Shown here: piece by piece, positions 16,345-25,241 of the stretch
Numbering within the stretch: position 1 is the first letter of the stretch
Layout of the letters: every line of letters begins with the position of its first letter
NCBI RefSeq assembly: GCF_000317535.1
Contig: NC_019757.1
Location: forward strand, 1,587,001-1,651,000
Direction: 5' to 3'
Length of the DNA stretch: 64,000 nt
Origin: Cylindrospermum stagnale PCC 7417
Lineage (GTDB): Bacteria > Cyanobacteriota > Cyanobacteriia > Cyanobacteriales > Nostocaceae
Translations under genes and position numbers: made by a program
Notes under the pieces: generated by a model
The model's input: the letters and a program-made list of their open reading frames with translations, nothing else
What the model was told of the DNA's origin: nothing
The model's database searches: none

Positions 16345-17778
16345 ATGGCAAGCGGTGATACATTTGATACCCCAACGAAATCCTTAGCTGTGCCCAGGGT
16401 CAATGTGTTGACCATGTTTCGGCTGGGTTTATTTCAAATGGGATTGAGTATGATGTCAATTTTGACTCTGGGGGTACTTAACAGAGTCATGATTCAGGAA
16501 ATAGCAATTCCGGCAACGCTGGTTTCTCTCGTGCTAGCAATGCCGGCTTTTGTTTCTCCTTCCCGCATCTGGTTTGGTCAAATGTCAGATGCTAAACCGT
16601 TATGGGGCTACCACCGCACAGCTTATGTTTGGGTGGGAGCAGCGATTTTTGCGATCGCCGCTTTTTTAGCGGTACAAGTAATGTGGCAGTTAAACGCGGC
16701 AACTGGTAATGCTACTAGCTGGGTATGGACAACCCAAACAATCGGCTGGATAGCAGTTCTAGGTTTAGTCTTCGCTGTCTATGGTTTAGCAATTTGTGCC
16801 AGCGGTACTGCCTTTGCAGCTTTGTTAGTTGATATATCTGAAGAAGACAACCGCTCTAAAGTCGTTGGTATTGTTTGGTCAATGCTGATGGTGGGTATTA
16901 TTGTCGGGGCAATTATCAGTTCCAGCCTGCTGAAGCAATTAACAGCAGATGCACCCATAGAAACTTTACAAGCAGCGATAAACAGGTTGTTTGTGGTCGT
17001 CCCTGCTGTTGTCTTTGGGCTGGCGATTGTAGCGACTTTCGGTGTAGAGAAAAAATATTCCTTTTTCGCTAACCGTTCTACACCAGCGAAGCGGGAAGAT
17101 AGCGTTTCTTTAGGTAAAGCTTGGAAAATCTTAACAGCTAGTCCGCAAACAGGTTTGTTTTTCACCTTTTTATTGGTGATGACTATTAGCTTGTTTATGC
17201 AAGATCCAATTTTAGAACCTTATGCGGGGCAGGTGTTTAATATGCCCTTAGCTGAAAGTACCAGACTGAATATTTTTTACGGTACTGGGATATTAATAGC
17301 TTATGGCGTCACAGGCTTTTTGATTGTGCCACGTTTGGGTAAGCGTAAAACTATCCGCCTTGGCTGTTTTTTGGTGGCATTTTGTGCGGTATTACTAGGT
17401 TTATCGGGATTTACTGCTAATCCCGCTTTCCTGAAACTAGGTTTAGTCCTTTTTGGGTTAGCTACTGGTTTTGTGACTACCGGAGCAGTTAGCTTGATGC
17501 TAGATCTCACAGTTGCAGAAGCCGCAGGCACGTTTATTGGTGCTTGGGGATTAGCTCAATCTATATCTAGGGGAATAGCAGTGGTAATTGGCGGGGCGCT
17601 GTTAGATTTGGGGCGCAATCTGTTACCTAACTTGGTACTAGCTTATGGACTGGTATTTGCTCTAGAAGCTGTGGGGATGGTGGTGTCGATTTGGTTTCTG
17701 AACCGGGTGAACGTGACAGAGTTTCAAACGAATACCAAACAAGCGATCGCATCTGTGTTGGAAAGTGATTTAGATTGA
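16345..17778 (+). CDS. PucC/BCD-family carrier, light-harvesting assembly
   Basis: A 477-residue major-facilitator-like membrane protein of the BCD/PucC family, with about twelve hydrophobic segments. In purple bacteria PucC helps assemble LH2, and the cyanobacterial relatives are thought to handle chlorophyll or chlorophyll-binding proteins. Typical stretches are MFRLGLFQMGLSMMSILTLG, the loop PSRIWFGQMSDAKPLWGYHR, and GAWGLAQSISRGIAVVIGG near the end. ATG 16345. The gene is followed after 60 bp, including heptamer repeats, by the inositol phosphatase-like gene on the same strand; chlG lies 2.3 kb further on. Substrate is unproven. Confidence 0.9.
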   Translation: MASGDTFDTPTKSLAVPRVNVLTMFRLGLFQMGLSMMSILTLGVLNRVMIQEIAIPATLVSLVLAMPAFVSPSRIWFGQMSDAKPLWGYHRTAYVWVGAAIFAIAAFLAVQVMWQLNAATGNATSWVWTTQTIGWIAVLGLVFAVYGLAICASGTAFAALLVDISEEDNRSKVVGIVWSMLMVGIIVGAIISSSLLKQLTADAPIETLQAAINRLFVVVPAVVFGLAIVATFGVEKKYSFFANRSTPAKREDSVSLGKAWKILTASPQTGLFFTFLLVMTISLFMQDPILEPYAGQVFNMPLAESTRLNIFYGTGILIAYGVTGFLIVPRLGKRKTIRLGCFLVAFCAVLLGLSGFTANPAFLKLGLVLFGLATGFVTTGAVSLMLDLTVAEAAGTFIGAWGLAQSISRGIAVVIGGALLDLGRNLLPNLVLAYGLVFALEAVGMVVSIWFLNRVNVTEFQTNTKQAIASVLESDLD

Positions 17779-17799
17779 AGGGGATTGGAAAGATTCTTT

Positions 17800-17841
17800 C
17801 CCAATGACTAATGACCAATGACCAATGACTAATGACTAATG
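17800..17841. repeat. heptamer repeats (GACCAAT/GACTAAT)
   Basis: About six TGACCAA/TGACTAA units between the PucC-like gene and the inositol phosphatase-like gene; the last unit overlaps the ATG of the latter. Confidence 0.85.
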
Positions 17842-18645
17842 AATGATTTTTGGACGACGATTCTGGATTTTGCCCAAACAACCACTACCAGAGTGGGACA
17901 GCAACTGATGCAAGATTTTGGGCAGGTGCAAGCTTTGCAAAAAGCTGATGGTAGTTTGGTAACACAAGCCGATAAATGGGCAGATCAGGAAATTCGGGAT
18001 GCGATCGCTTCCACTTTCTCAGGTTATGGCATTTTAACCGAAGAAAGCGAACACACTTTCCCAGGTACAGAATGGTGTTGGGTAATTGATCCTTTAGATG
18101 GCACAACCAACTTTACACGGGGTATTCCCATTTGGTCGATTTCCCTGGGTTTACTCTACAAAGGCACACCGATTTTTGGTTATGTTTACGCACCCCCATT
18201 AAATCAAGCTTTTCACGGTTTTTGGCCAGGTACATCTGGGTTAACAACACCAACTGGAGCATTTGTTAATCATCACCCCATCCACACTAGTAGCGACGAT
18301 CCTAGTAGCAATCACTGTTTTAACCTCTGTTCTCGCAGTACTGGAATTATTCAACCAGGCTTTCCCTGCAAACAGCGGATGCTAGGTGTTGCGAGTTACA
18401 ACTTTTTGATGGTAGCAACAGGGGCAGCTTTGGGAGGCGTTGAAGCGACACCCAAAGTTTGGGATATAGCAGGCGTTTGGGTAATTATCCAAGCTGCTGG
18501 TGGGAGTTGGAAATCCCTCAAGTCTGAGCCATTTCCTTTAACGCCTGGAGAAGATTATGGCGATCGCTCTTTTCCCACTTTAGTAGTTAGTCGTCCAGAA
18601 TTACTTCCGGTGTTTACACCATATCTCGAAGGTGTAAAAATCTAA
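17839..18645 (+). CDS. inositol monophosphatase family protein
   Basis: A 268-residue metal-dependent phosphatase of the FIG superfamily, which includes inositol monophosphatases, CysQ and FBPases. Metal-binding residues are in GILTEESE and VIDPLDGTTNFTRG; the late motif is VWDIAGVWVIIQAAGG. The region between them is typical of the cyanobacterial branch whose real substrate is unknown. The ATG at 17839 sits at the end of a heptamer repeat array. It is followed after eight bases by a frame for the dehydrogenase, whose real start is later, so the two may be cotranscribed. Confidence 0.88.
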   Translation: MNDFWTTILDFAQTTTTRVGQQLMQDFGQVQALQKADGSLVTQADKWADQEIRDAIASTFSGYGILTEESEHTFPGTEWCWVIDPLDGTTNFTRGIPIWSISLGLLYKGTPIFGYVYAPPLNQAFHGFWPGTSGLTTPTGAFVNHHPIHTSSDDPSSNHCFNLCSRSTGIIQPGFPCKQRMLGVASYNFLMVATGAALGGVEATPKVWDIAGVWVIIQAAGGSWKSLKSEPFPLTPGEDYGDRSFPTLVVSRPELLPVFTPYLEGVKI

Positions 18646-18709
18646 GAGACGTGTGTTTGTTCCTAAGTTAGCAACACACTTCGGGATTTTCACACTCCCG
18701 CGAGGTTTT

Positions 18710-19666
18710 ATGAAAGGACTTTGGCTCGAAAATAACCAGTTACAATTCCGCACAGACCTAGACATTCCCGAACCGCCGCCGGGAGAAGCAAGAGTGCGTG
18801 TCTTGCGTGCGGGTATCTGTAACACAGACTTAGAATTGCTCAGAGGCTACTATCCCTACACGGGCATTTTAGGACATGAATTTGTTGGTATTGTCGAACA
18901 AGGGCCAGAACATTTAGTGAACCAGCGGGTAGTTGGCGAAATTAACGCTGTCTGTGGAAAATGTCGCTTTTGTCGCAGCGGAAAACCGACACACTGCGAA
19001 AACCGTACTGTTTTGGGCATTGTCAACCGTCACGGGGCTTTTGCGGAATATCTCTGTTTACCAGTGGAGAATTTGCATTGCGTACCTGAAAATATTTCTA
19101 CAGAAGCCGCGACTTTTACTGAACCTGTAGCCGCAGCTTTGGAAATTCAGCAGCAAGTTCCATTGTCTGCAAATGATCGGGTGCTAGTTGTGGGAGATGG
19201 CAAATTGGGGCAACTGGTAGCGCAAACACTGGCCTTAACTGGCTGTGATTTATTGGCAGTGGGGCGGCATCGAGATAAATTGGCTAATCTAGAGGCACGG
19301 GGGATTAAAACTGGATTAGCTGATGCGGTGACAGATAGAGCCTTTGATATTTCAGTTGAGTGTACAGGTAATCCAGAAGGATTTGCGATCGCACGTCGCG
19401 CCTTGCGTCCCCGTGGAACCTTAGTACTTAAAAGTACATATTCTGGCAACCTTAGTCTAGATGCTTCCTCTTTAGTAGTAGACGAAATTACGCTGATCGG
19501 CTCCCGCTGTGGACCTTTTCCCGCTGCATTAGAACTACTAGCCACAGGAAAAGTTGATGTCCAACCGTTAATTCATGCCCGTTACCCCCTCACCCAAGGA
19601 CTTGCTGCTTTTGAAAATGCTCAGAGTCGGGGTGTTTTAAAGGTTTTGTTAGAAATTAGTCATTAG
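18710..19666 (+). CDS. zinc-dependent MDR alcohol dehydrogenase-like protein
   Basis: A 318-residue medium-chain dehydrogenase/reductase. The N-terminal GroES-like domain has the catalytic zinc ligands AGICNTD, GHEFVG and the structural zinc loop CGKCRFCRSGKPTHC, so both zinc sites look intact. The Rossmann domain carries VLVVGDGKLGQLVAQ. It resembles threonine/sorbitol dehydrogenase-like proteins; the substrate is unknown. I start it at ATG 18710, which has GAGG seven bases upstream; the frame is open to GTG 18653, but that extension does not look like family sequence. It follows the inositol phosphatase gene by 64 bp. Confidence 0.9.
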   Translation: MKGLWLENNQLQFRTDLDIPEPPPGEARVRVLRAGICNTDLELLRGYYPYTGILGHEFVGIVEQGPEHLVNQRVVGEINAVCGKCRFCRSGKPTHCENRTVLGIVNRHGAFAEYLCLPVENLHCVPENISTEAATFTEPVAAALEIQQQVPLSANDRVLVVGDGKLGQLVAQTLALTGCDLLAVGRHRDKLANLEARGIKTGLADAVTDRAFDISVECTGNPEGFAIARRALRPRGTLVLKSTYSGNLSLDASSLVVDEITLIGSRCGPFPAALELLATGKVDVQPLIHARYPLTQGLAAFENAQSRGVLKVLLEISH

Positions 19667-19691
19667 TAATTTGCCCCACCTTTGGACATCT

Positions 19692-19979
19692 CTAATACAG
19701 ATAAGGATTGGTCTTTGCCTGAAAGTCAGAACAATCAATCGCTTCTTCTGTATTAGCAATAGATGGGTGTACAGTGCATTTGAGGCGATAATCGGCGGTA
19801 AAAAATTGGCAGTTAGTACAGGGGATTTGATGCATTTGCTTGGCTGTAGTGACACTATCTCGTGCCGCAGTCCACAGACTCAAAACGACGAGGATAATTA
19901 CAGTCCAAGCAGCGATAAAGCAAATAGGGATAAATAACGGTTGAATCCCCTGAATAAGTAAAGATATCAGTTGTGACAC
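19692..19979 (-). CDS. small membrane protein with cysteine cluster
   Basis: A 95-residue conserved-type cyanobacterial protein. Residues 10-38 form one long membrane segment, followed by a short soluble domain with CTNCQFF, LKCTVHP and IDCSDF, that is four cysteines arranged as CxxC-x(11)-C-x(13)-C or so, which could bind a metal or cluster. I know similar sequences as hypothetical proteins in other cyanobacteria but no function. It is convergent with the dehydrogenase gene and lies 84 bp downstream of chlG on the same strand, so it may share the chlG transcript. Confidence 0.7.
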   Translation of the reverse strand: MSQLISLLIQGIQPLFIPICFIAAWTVIILVVLSLWTAARDSVTTAKQMHQIPCTNCQFFTADYRLKCTVHPSIANTEEAIDCSDFQAKTNPYLY

Positions 19980-20063
19980 GGCAACTCCTGATACAAATTA
20001 AGAGCTAGAAGTATGATAACTCCTAACTCTCGATTCTTTACTTCTGACTAAAGAGGTATTAAA

Positions 20064-21110
20064 TTAAACGCCAGCATGACCAAGTGCTAAACCAGTGACA
20101 AGCATTCCCAGAACGAGGAACGGTTGGGCGCTAGCTTGATATTTAACGTCATTGGCCACAGGGTCACGCAAGAAATACATATCCTGCAAAGTGATTTGCG
20201 GGATGATTAACAGCACGAGAATTGCCGCGTACAAATTCTCATGGATACTGACGAGATAAGCGGCAACCAAGCCTTGAAATAAATCAATCATCACTACACA
20301 AATCCAGGAGGCAGTAGTGATGCCAAACATCACTGGTAAAGATTGTAAGCCCAATTGGCGATCGCCTTCTACACTCTTAAAGTCATTAACAATGGCAATG
20401 CCTAATCCTGCCAAGCTGTAAAACAGAGTCAGAACCACAATCTTCCAATTGAGGTCACCAAACAAAGCATGACCAGCCCACCAAGGTAAAGCAATGTAAC
20501 TTGCTCCTAAGGCATAGTTACCCAACCAGCCATTTTGCTTCAGTTTTAGGGGAGGTGCAGAGTAGATATAGGCGATAAAACAACCAAACACAGCCAAGGC
20601 TGTGACATTGGGGAACTCATGACCAGCCCACACATCCAAAACAAATGCCAAGCCAATCCCCGACAAGAATAATAATACTATCTGCGTAATTACTTGGCGT
20701 TCAGAAATTGCCCCAGAGGGGATGGGGCGGTATGGTTCATTAATAGCATCAATTTCGCGATCGTAGTAATCATTCAGAGTTTGAGTGTAACCCGCAAGCA
20801 GAGGCCCAGACAACAACATACAAGCTGCTGCCTTCAACACATTTTCCAGCGACCATATATAGTTACCAGAAGAAGCCGCACCACAGACTACACCCCAAAT
20901 TAAGGGAATCCAAGTGATCGGCTTCATCAGTTGCAAACGGATCTTCCAGATGGAAGTTTCCCCAGGTGCTGCACCTTTCATCCCCAGCATTTGCCTGGTT
21001 TTAGCACCGCGAGTGGCAGTGGTTATGGCTTGCTCACTGGGATTAATTACTACTGAGTCTATTGCCTCAGATGAATTGGGATTTGGGGTAATAGGAGTTG
21101 ATTCGGACAT
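20064..21110 (-). CDS. chlG: chlorophyll a synthase ChlG
   Basis: ChlG attaches the geranylgeranyl or phytyl chain to chlorophyllide a, the last step of chlorophyll synthesis, in the thylakoid membrane. The 348-residue protein belongs to the UbiA prenyltransferase family with about nine hydrophobic helices. The first Asp-rich motif is NDYYDREIDAINEPYRPIPS and the second NDFKSVEGDRQLG, both complete. The N-terminal TRQMLGMKGAAPGETSIWKI is typical of the cyanobacterial enzyme. ATG 21110. Heptamer repeats separate it from the Get3-like gene upstream. Confidence 0.95.
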   Translation of the reverse strand: MSESTPITPNPNSSEAIDSVVINPSEQAITTATRGAKTRQMLGMKGAAPGETSIWKIRLQLMKPITWIPLIWGVVCGAASSGNYIWSLENVLKAAACMLLSGPLLAGYTQTLNDYYDREIDAINEPYRPIPSGAISERQVITQIVLLFLSGIGLAFVLDVWAGHEFPNVTALAVFGCFIAYIYSAPPLKLKQNGWLGNYALGASYIALPWWAGHALFGDLNWKIVVLTLFYSLAGLGIAIVNDFKSVEGDRQLGLQSLPVMFGITTASWICVVMIDLFQGLVAAYLVSIHENLYAAILVLLIIPQITLQDMYFLRDPVANDVKYQASAQPFLVLGMLVTGLALGHAGV

Positions 21111-21117
21111 AAGCTGG

Positions 21118-21213
21118 TTAGGGAATTGGGAAAAAGGTAATTGGTAATGAGTAATTGGGAAAAAGGAAAAAACTATTTACCCATTCCCGATTACCCATTA
21201 CCCATTACCTATT
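21118..21213. repeat. heptamer repeats, GGGAATTGG and CATTACC type
   Basis: Units of GGGAATTGG and TAATTGG followed after a short spacer by the complementary CCCATTA/CATTACC units. The two halves can pair. They lie between chlG and the Get3-like gene. Confidence 0.8.
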
Positions 21214-21215
21214 AG

Positions 21216-22316
21216 CTAAAACGAAATTATCAAATAATTATTTTGAAACTTAGCTCCCGTAACGGGCTTGCCACTCAGGGCAGGGGGTAGGGATATATTA
21301 CGCCGTTGGTCTCCTGCTTCCACAGTGACTTCTGGGCCATACTGGGTGAGTTTTACTTGTGTTTTGTCAAATCCTGGCAAGAACAGACGTACTTGACGAT
21401 TATGGATGTCAATTTCAATTGGTTTGGGAGAGCCAACTGCTTGCTGCACAAAGTTAGGTAGGGCATCTATCAGCGGTTGCCAATCACCCGTTGGTGAGTC
21501 GGGAACAATGCTTACAGATAAAGGGGCAAATTCGGCTGACAGATTAACCTTCGTATCAGAGGACACTAAAATCACACCACCAACAATTAGACCAATTTGT
21601 TGAGCACTGCCCCAAAGATAACGAGCATTTGCTACCTCAATCGGGTCTTCGTTAGTCACCAAAAAGGCCGCGAGGCGCTGGGGGTCAGCGAGAGCAGCTT
21701 TACCCTTTTCTAAGAAATTGTTGGCTTGGTTGGTGGGTTGGGCGAAGTTATCTGCTGTCCAGTTGACATTGAAAAAACTACTAATCAGCGGTTGAATCAA
21801 GGGCGATTCTGCAATTGTCTTCCCTAAATCAGAGTTGATAAATAATTGCCGAAATCGCCGGACATACCAACTCAAAGACTCTGGTAGTCCCAACATCCGC
21901 AGGGTGAAAGAGTCACCTGTGCCATCGTAGACGATCGCATCATATTTACCACTGGCATCATATTCGCGGATCGCATTCAGAGCTAGGGCGCTGTCCATTC
22001 CCGGCAAAGCTACCAGTTCTTGACCATAAACTTCTTTGAAGATAGGCGTGCGGAGATATTGCGCCTCAAGTTTTTTCACTTCCTCCCAGTTGCGTTCAAG
22101 CAGTACAGATGCTTGAAACTGTACTGCTTGCAAATTGGGAGCGATTTCCTGGGGATCGGGAGCAATGTTCGTACCTAGCAGCATCGGCAACGTTGGTTCT
22201 GCAAGTCCTGCTAGGAGCACGCGCTTGCCTTGACTTGCCAACAGCTTGGCAGCGGCGATCGCGATTTTGGTACGAGTGATGCCGCTTTTACCCAAAAATG
22301 TCAGTATTAGGGCCAT
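21216..22316 (-). CDS. Get3/ArsA-like ATPase with alpha-crystallin-like C-terminal domain
   Basis: A 366-residue SIMIBI-class ATPase relative. The N-terminal P-loop region reads FLGKSGITRTKIAIAAAKLL; compared with the GKGGVGKT/S of Get3 and ArsA the first Lys is kept, but the second Gly-Lys is replaced (TRT), so nucleotide hydrolysis is doubtful. The last 90 residues (GSPKPIEIDIHNRQVRLFLP onward) form an HSP20-like beta domain, the mark of the photosynthesis-associated Get3d branch found in cyanobacteria and plants. I chose ATG 22316; the frame continues to TTG 22370. The role is unknown; a targeting or chaperone factor is likely. Confidence 0.8.
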   Translation of the reverse strand: MALILTFLGKSGITRTKIAIAAAKLLASQGKRVLLAGLAEPTLPMLLGTNIAPDPQEIAPNLQAVQFQASVLLERNWEEVKKLEAQYLRTPIFKEVYGQELVALPGMDSALALNAIREYDASGKYDAIVYDGTGDSFTLRMLGLPESLSWYVRRFRQLFINSDLGKTIAESPLIQPLISSFFNVNWTADNFAQPTNQANNFLEKGKAALADPQRLAAFLVTNEDPIEVANARYLWGSAQQIGLIVGGVILVSSDTKVNLSAEFAPLSVSIVPDSPTGDWQPLIDALPNFVQQAVGSPKPIEIDIHNRQVRLFLPGFDKTQVKLTQYGPEVTVEAGDQRRNISLPPALSGKPVTGAKFQNNYLIISF

Positions 22317-22428
22317 TACTTGATTCTCAATTATCGCCGGTCTGATCAACTCCAACTTAACACTCAACAAATCTTCTCGGCTGATGCTAAAAATTCAGAT
22401 CGGCCCAAAAGCCTGCGCTGAGTTCTCT

Positions 22429-22623
22429 CTACTGCACAGCTTTGATTTCATCTTCAAAAAACCAGGTGGACGAATTGTCGTCAAATAGCACCACCACACC
22501 GATGCCACAACCATCAGTAACTTTGTAGTCTTGGATGATGCCCACTTGTCCTAGTTTCTTGACGATAGGGGAAGAAACGCGATCGCGTAAACGAAAGACT
22601 TTAACCTTTTGTCCGATTTCCAT
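22429..22623 (-). CDS. DUF2862 family protein
   Basis: A 64-residue protein starting MEIGQKVKVFRLRDRVSSPI and continuing with VGIIQDYKVTDGCGIGVVV and FFEDEIKAVQ. It is a small SH3-like beta barrel of the cyanobacterial and plastid DUF2862 family, function unknown. The frame is open eight codons further, but the family starts at MEIGQKV, so ATG 22623 is used. About 110 bp upstream of the Get3-like gene on the same strand and perhaps cotranscribed. Confidence 0.85.
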   Translation of the reverse strand: MEIGQKVKVFRLRDRVSSPIVKKLGQVGIIQDYKVTDGCGIGVVVLFDDNSSTWFFEDEIKAVQ

Positions 22624-22747
22624 GCCTAATCCAACGCAATAAACCAAGTCTCAGTGTAGCCGAATCCGTGACTCAGCTGATACGAATTCAGAGTGATCTG
22701 GGGAGATCGGGTTAAAATTAAACTGACAACCAAGCAGGTACACACCC

Positions 22748-22918
22748 ATGTTTGTCACAGCGCCACAGTTAGAACCGCAGATGCCTCTGATGGTAACAAG
22801 AGTGCCGACACCAGAGGAAGCTGCGATGGCGGCACAGCAGCAGGCATCTGCGGCGGAATTACGGTTAGAACAAGAGCAGATGCGATCGCTCGGAGTTGAT
22901 CCAGATAATTTGAGTTAG
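22748..22918 (+). CDS. small ORF resembling a Uma2 C-terminal tail
   Basis: A 56-codon frame, MFVTAPQLEPQMPLMVTRVP followed by an Ala/Gln-rich helix and RLEQEQMRSLGVDPDNLS. The end closely resembles the ending of the Uma2 gene directly downstream (RLAQYLRSQGIDPDSFN). It starts six codons before the Uma2 gene ends its leader and stops 5 bp before the next ATG. It is either a tiny gene of the same operon or the tail of a degraded Uma2 copy. No catalytic part is present. Confidence 0.4.
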   Translation: MFVTAPQLEPQMPLMVTRVPTPEEAAMAAQQQASAAELRLEQEQMRSLGVDPDNLS

Positions 22919-22923
22919 AGAAT

Positions 22924-23700
22924 ATGTATCAGAATAATCCTCCTCTGCCACCGCAAGAAACTATGCCGACGATGTATGATTTACCCAGCGAATTAGTGGG
23001 AGAATCGGGCTTGCCAGACGAATTTCATGGTATACAGGCTGATTTACTCAGTGAAACTTGTCAGCCTCCCAATTATTCATCTGAGGAAATCTTACTTGCC
23101 AGCGACTTGAACCTTTACTATGACCCCCGCCATCCTTTGTGGTACAAGCGCCCTGATTGGTACATGGTATTGGGAGTACCTAATGCTGGCCAACAAAAAG
23201 ACCTGCGTTTAAGTTACGTTGTTTGGCAAGAGGGAATTGATCCATTTTTAGTCGTTGAATTACTCTCACCAGGAACAGAACAAGAGGACTTGGGACAAAC
23301 ACTAAGGGAGGTAAACCAACCACCCACAAAGTGGCAAGTATATGAACGTATTTTGCGGGTTCCTTACTACGTTGTCTATGACCGCTATGAAAATCAGTTG
23401 CGCGCCTTTCGACTTAATGGCACTCGTTATGAAGCGATACCTCTAGCAGAGAACCGTTTCTGGCTGGAAGAGTTAGAACTTGGCTTGGGGTTGTGGCAGG
23501 GTAGTTATCAGCAGACAATAGGTTTATGGTTGCGCTGGTATGATGCGACGAGCTGGACGCCAACGTTGGCAGAACGAGCAGACCAAGAACGCCAACGAGC
23601 AGACCAAGAACGCCAACGAGCAGACCAAGAACGCCAACGAGCAGAGCGACTAGCACAGTATTTGCGATCGCAGGGAATTGATCCAGATAGTTTTAATTAA
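22924..23700 (+). CDS. Uma2 family endonuclease-like protein (DUF820)
   Basis: A 258-residue member of the very large cyanobacterial Uma2/DUF820 family, which has a PD-(D/E)XK nuclease fold and unknown biological role. Core stretches are YDPRHPLWYKRPDWYMVLGV (the Asp), DPFLVVELLSPGTEQED (the ExL-type element) and RVPYYVVYDRYENQLRAF. The C-terminal 40 residues are a charged coiled coil built of three identical seven-residue units (ADQERQR), encoded by perfect 21-bp tandem repeats, ending GIDPDSFN. Variable coiled-coil tails are typical of this family. ATG 22924. Confidence 0.88.
   Translation: MYQNNPPLPPQETMPTMYDLPSELVGESGLPDEFHGIQADLLSETCQPPNYSSEEILLASDLNLYYDPRHPLWYKRPDWYMVLGVPNAGQQKDLRLSYVVWQEGIDPFLVVELLSPGTEQEDLGQTLREVNQPPTKWQVYERILRVPYYVVYDRYENQLRAFRLNGTRYEAIPLAENRFWLEELELGLGLWQGSYQQTIGLWLRWYDATSWTPTLAERADQERQRADQERQRADQERQRAERLAQYLRSQGIDPDSFN
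23578..23640 (+). repeat. three perfect 21-bp tandem repeats within the Uma2 gene
   Basis: Three identical 21-bp units (starting GCAGACCAAGAACG) in frame, each coding ADQERQR. Copy number is likely to vary between strains by slippage. Confidence 0.9.
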
Positions 23701-24128
23701 GTAATACCATAGTGTTTATTTAGATTCTTGTCTGCGTATATAGCCGTAGACTTGTTACTCGAAGAGATAGTTTTATAGTTGACTTTAATATGTCAATATG
23801 GTTTGAAAAATAAGCTATAACCTACGCATTGACCGAAACAATCAAGTATAGAGTGGAAATTTTCAGGCATTAAAGTAAAGTTTAGCTTTTACACCATAGT
23901 GAGCGATCTGCACTCCTGTAGCAGCGCTGATCGCCAACAGTCGGAAACGACCGAATTTCGTTAGCACACATAACCGTCGATTTGCCCAGTGCATAAGTCA
24001 TATAGCTTCTTTTTATCAGAGGATTTTTGGAACTAACTGATTAATCAACTGGTCTTGCAGAAGTAGTATGTGCTTAGGAGTAGAAAAGTGACAGTTGATA
24101 ACTTTTGTATTAAATAGAAAATCTTGTT
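23701..24128. other. intergenic region before the glycan cluster
   Basis: About 430 bp, AT-rich, with one GC-rich dispersed-repeat-like patch near 23900-23940 (GCGATCTGCACTCCTGTAGC). No frame of note. It presumably contains the promoter of the GDP-mannose dehydratase gene. Confidence 0.4.
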
Positions 24129-25097
24129 GTGAAAAAAGCTCTGATTACAGGACTAACTGGACAAGACGGTTCTTACCTCGCCGAACTGCTCCTAGCCAAA
24201 GGATACCAAGTGTTTGGCTTAGTCCGTCGCTCTAGTTCCAGCAACCTAGATCGCATCACCCACCTTTCAGGCAACGTCCAAATCCTTTCTGGTGACCTCC
24301 TAGATCAATCTTCCTTGATGGATGCGATCGCTGAATCACAACCCGACGAAATTTATAACCTAGCCTCTCAAAGCTACGTTCCCCTATCTTGGACACAACC
24401 AGCCTTGACTGCTGAATACACAGCCCTTGGCGTCTCCCGCCTCCTAGAATCCATTCGGCGCTGCAAACTAGATGCCAAATTCTACCAAGCCTCCAGTAGC
24501 GAAGTCTTCGGTCAACCCGACGAATCACCCCAAACCGAACTCACTGCCTTCCGTCCCCGTAACCCCTACGGTACCGCCAAAGCTTACGCCCACTGGATGA
24601 CTGTCAACTATCGGCAAAAATATAACCTCTTCAACTGCTGCGGCATCACCTACACTCACGAATCACCTAGACGCGGCACAGAATTTGTATTTCGCAAAAT
24701 CACGCACACAGTTGCCCAAATCAAACTTGGTCTAGCTAATGAACTCAAATTAGGCAACCTAGATGCCCGACGCGACTGGTGCTACGCCAAAGATGCCGTT
24801 TATGCCATGTGGCTGATGTTGCAACAAGAACAACCCAACGACTACATCATCGCCAGTGGTGAAACCCACTCTGTTAGAGAACTTGTGGAATGTGCTTTCA
24901 ATTACGTTGGTTTAAACTGGCAAGATTACGTCTCAGTTGATCCTGCCTTTTATCGCCCTGACGAACCCGTGCAGTTGATTGGTTGCATTGATAAAATCAA
25001 GACCAAGATAAGCTGGCAGCCTGAGTACACCTTTAATCAATTAGTCGAGTTAATGGTAGACTACGACCTGAAAAAATTGAGCAGTCAGATCGACTAA
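24129..25097 (+). CDS. gmd: GDP-mannose 4,6-dehydratase
   Basis: Gmd converts GDP-mannose to GDP-4-keto-6-deoxymannose, precursor of GDP-fucose, GDP-rhamnose and related sugars for surface glycans. It is an extended short-chain dehydrogenase: TGLTGQDGSYLAELLL (NADP-binding), ASSSEVFG, PRNPYGTAKAYAHWM (YxxxK catalytic), THESPRRGTEFVFRK and GNLDARRDWCYAKD. 322 residues with a GTG start. It heads a run of polysaccharide export and transfer genes on the same strand. No partner GDP-fucose synthase or reductase is in the window, so the final sugar is open. Confidence 0.93.
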   Translation: MKKALITGLTGQDGSYLAELLLAKGYQVFGLVRRSSSSNLDRITHLSGNVQILSGDLLDQSSLMDAIAESQPDEIYNLASQSYVPLSWTQPALTAEYTALGVSRLLESIRRCKLDAKFYQASSSEVFGQPDESPQTELTAFRPRNPYGTAKAYAHWMTVNYRQKYNLFNCCGITYTHESPRRGTEFVFRKITHTVAQIKLGLANELKLGNLDARRDWCYAKDAVYAMWLMLQQEQPNDYIIASGETHSVRELVECAFNYVGLNWQDYVSVDPAFYRPDEPVQLIGCIDKIKTKISWQPEYTFNQLVELMVDYDLKKLSSQID

Positions 25098-25241
25098 CTT
25101 TCTCATGAAAGTGATAGTTCATAAGTTTTTGATTTAACAGTGCTTTTTAAAATAAACTATGGTAGGCTAATGCGGCAAAGTGTACTCCAATAGTATAAAG
25201 TGCGTGAATAACTTGCCTGTGGTGTGTGGTGGTGTTTGAGG

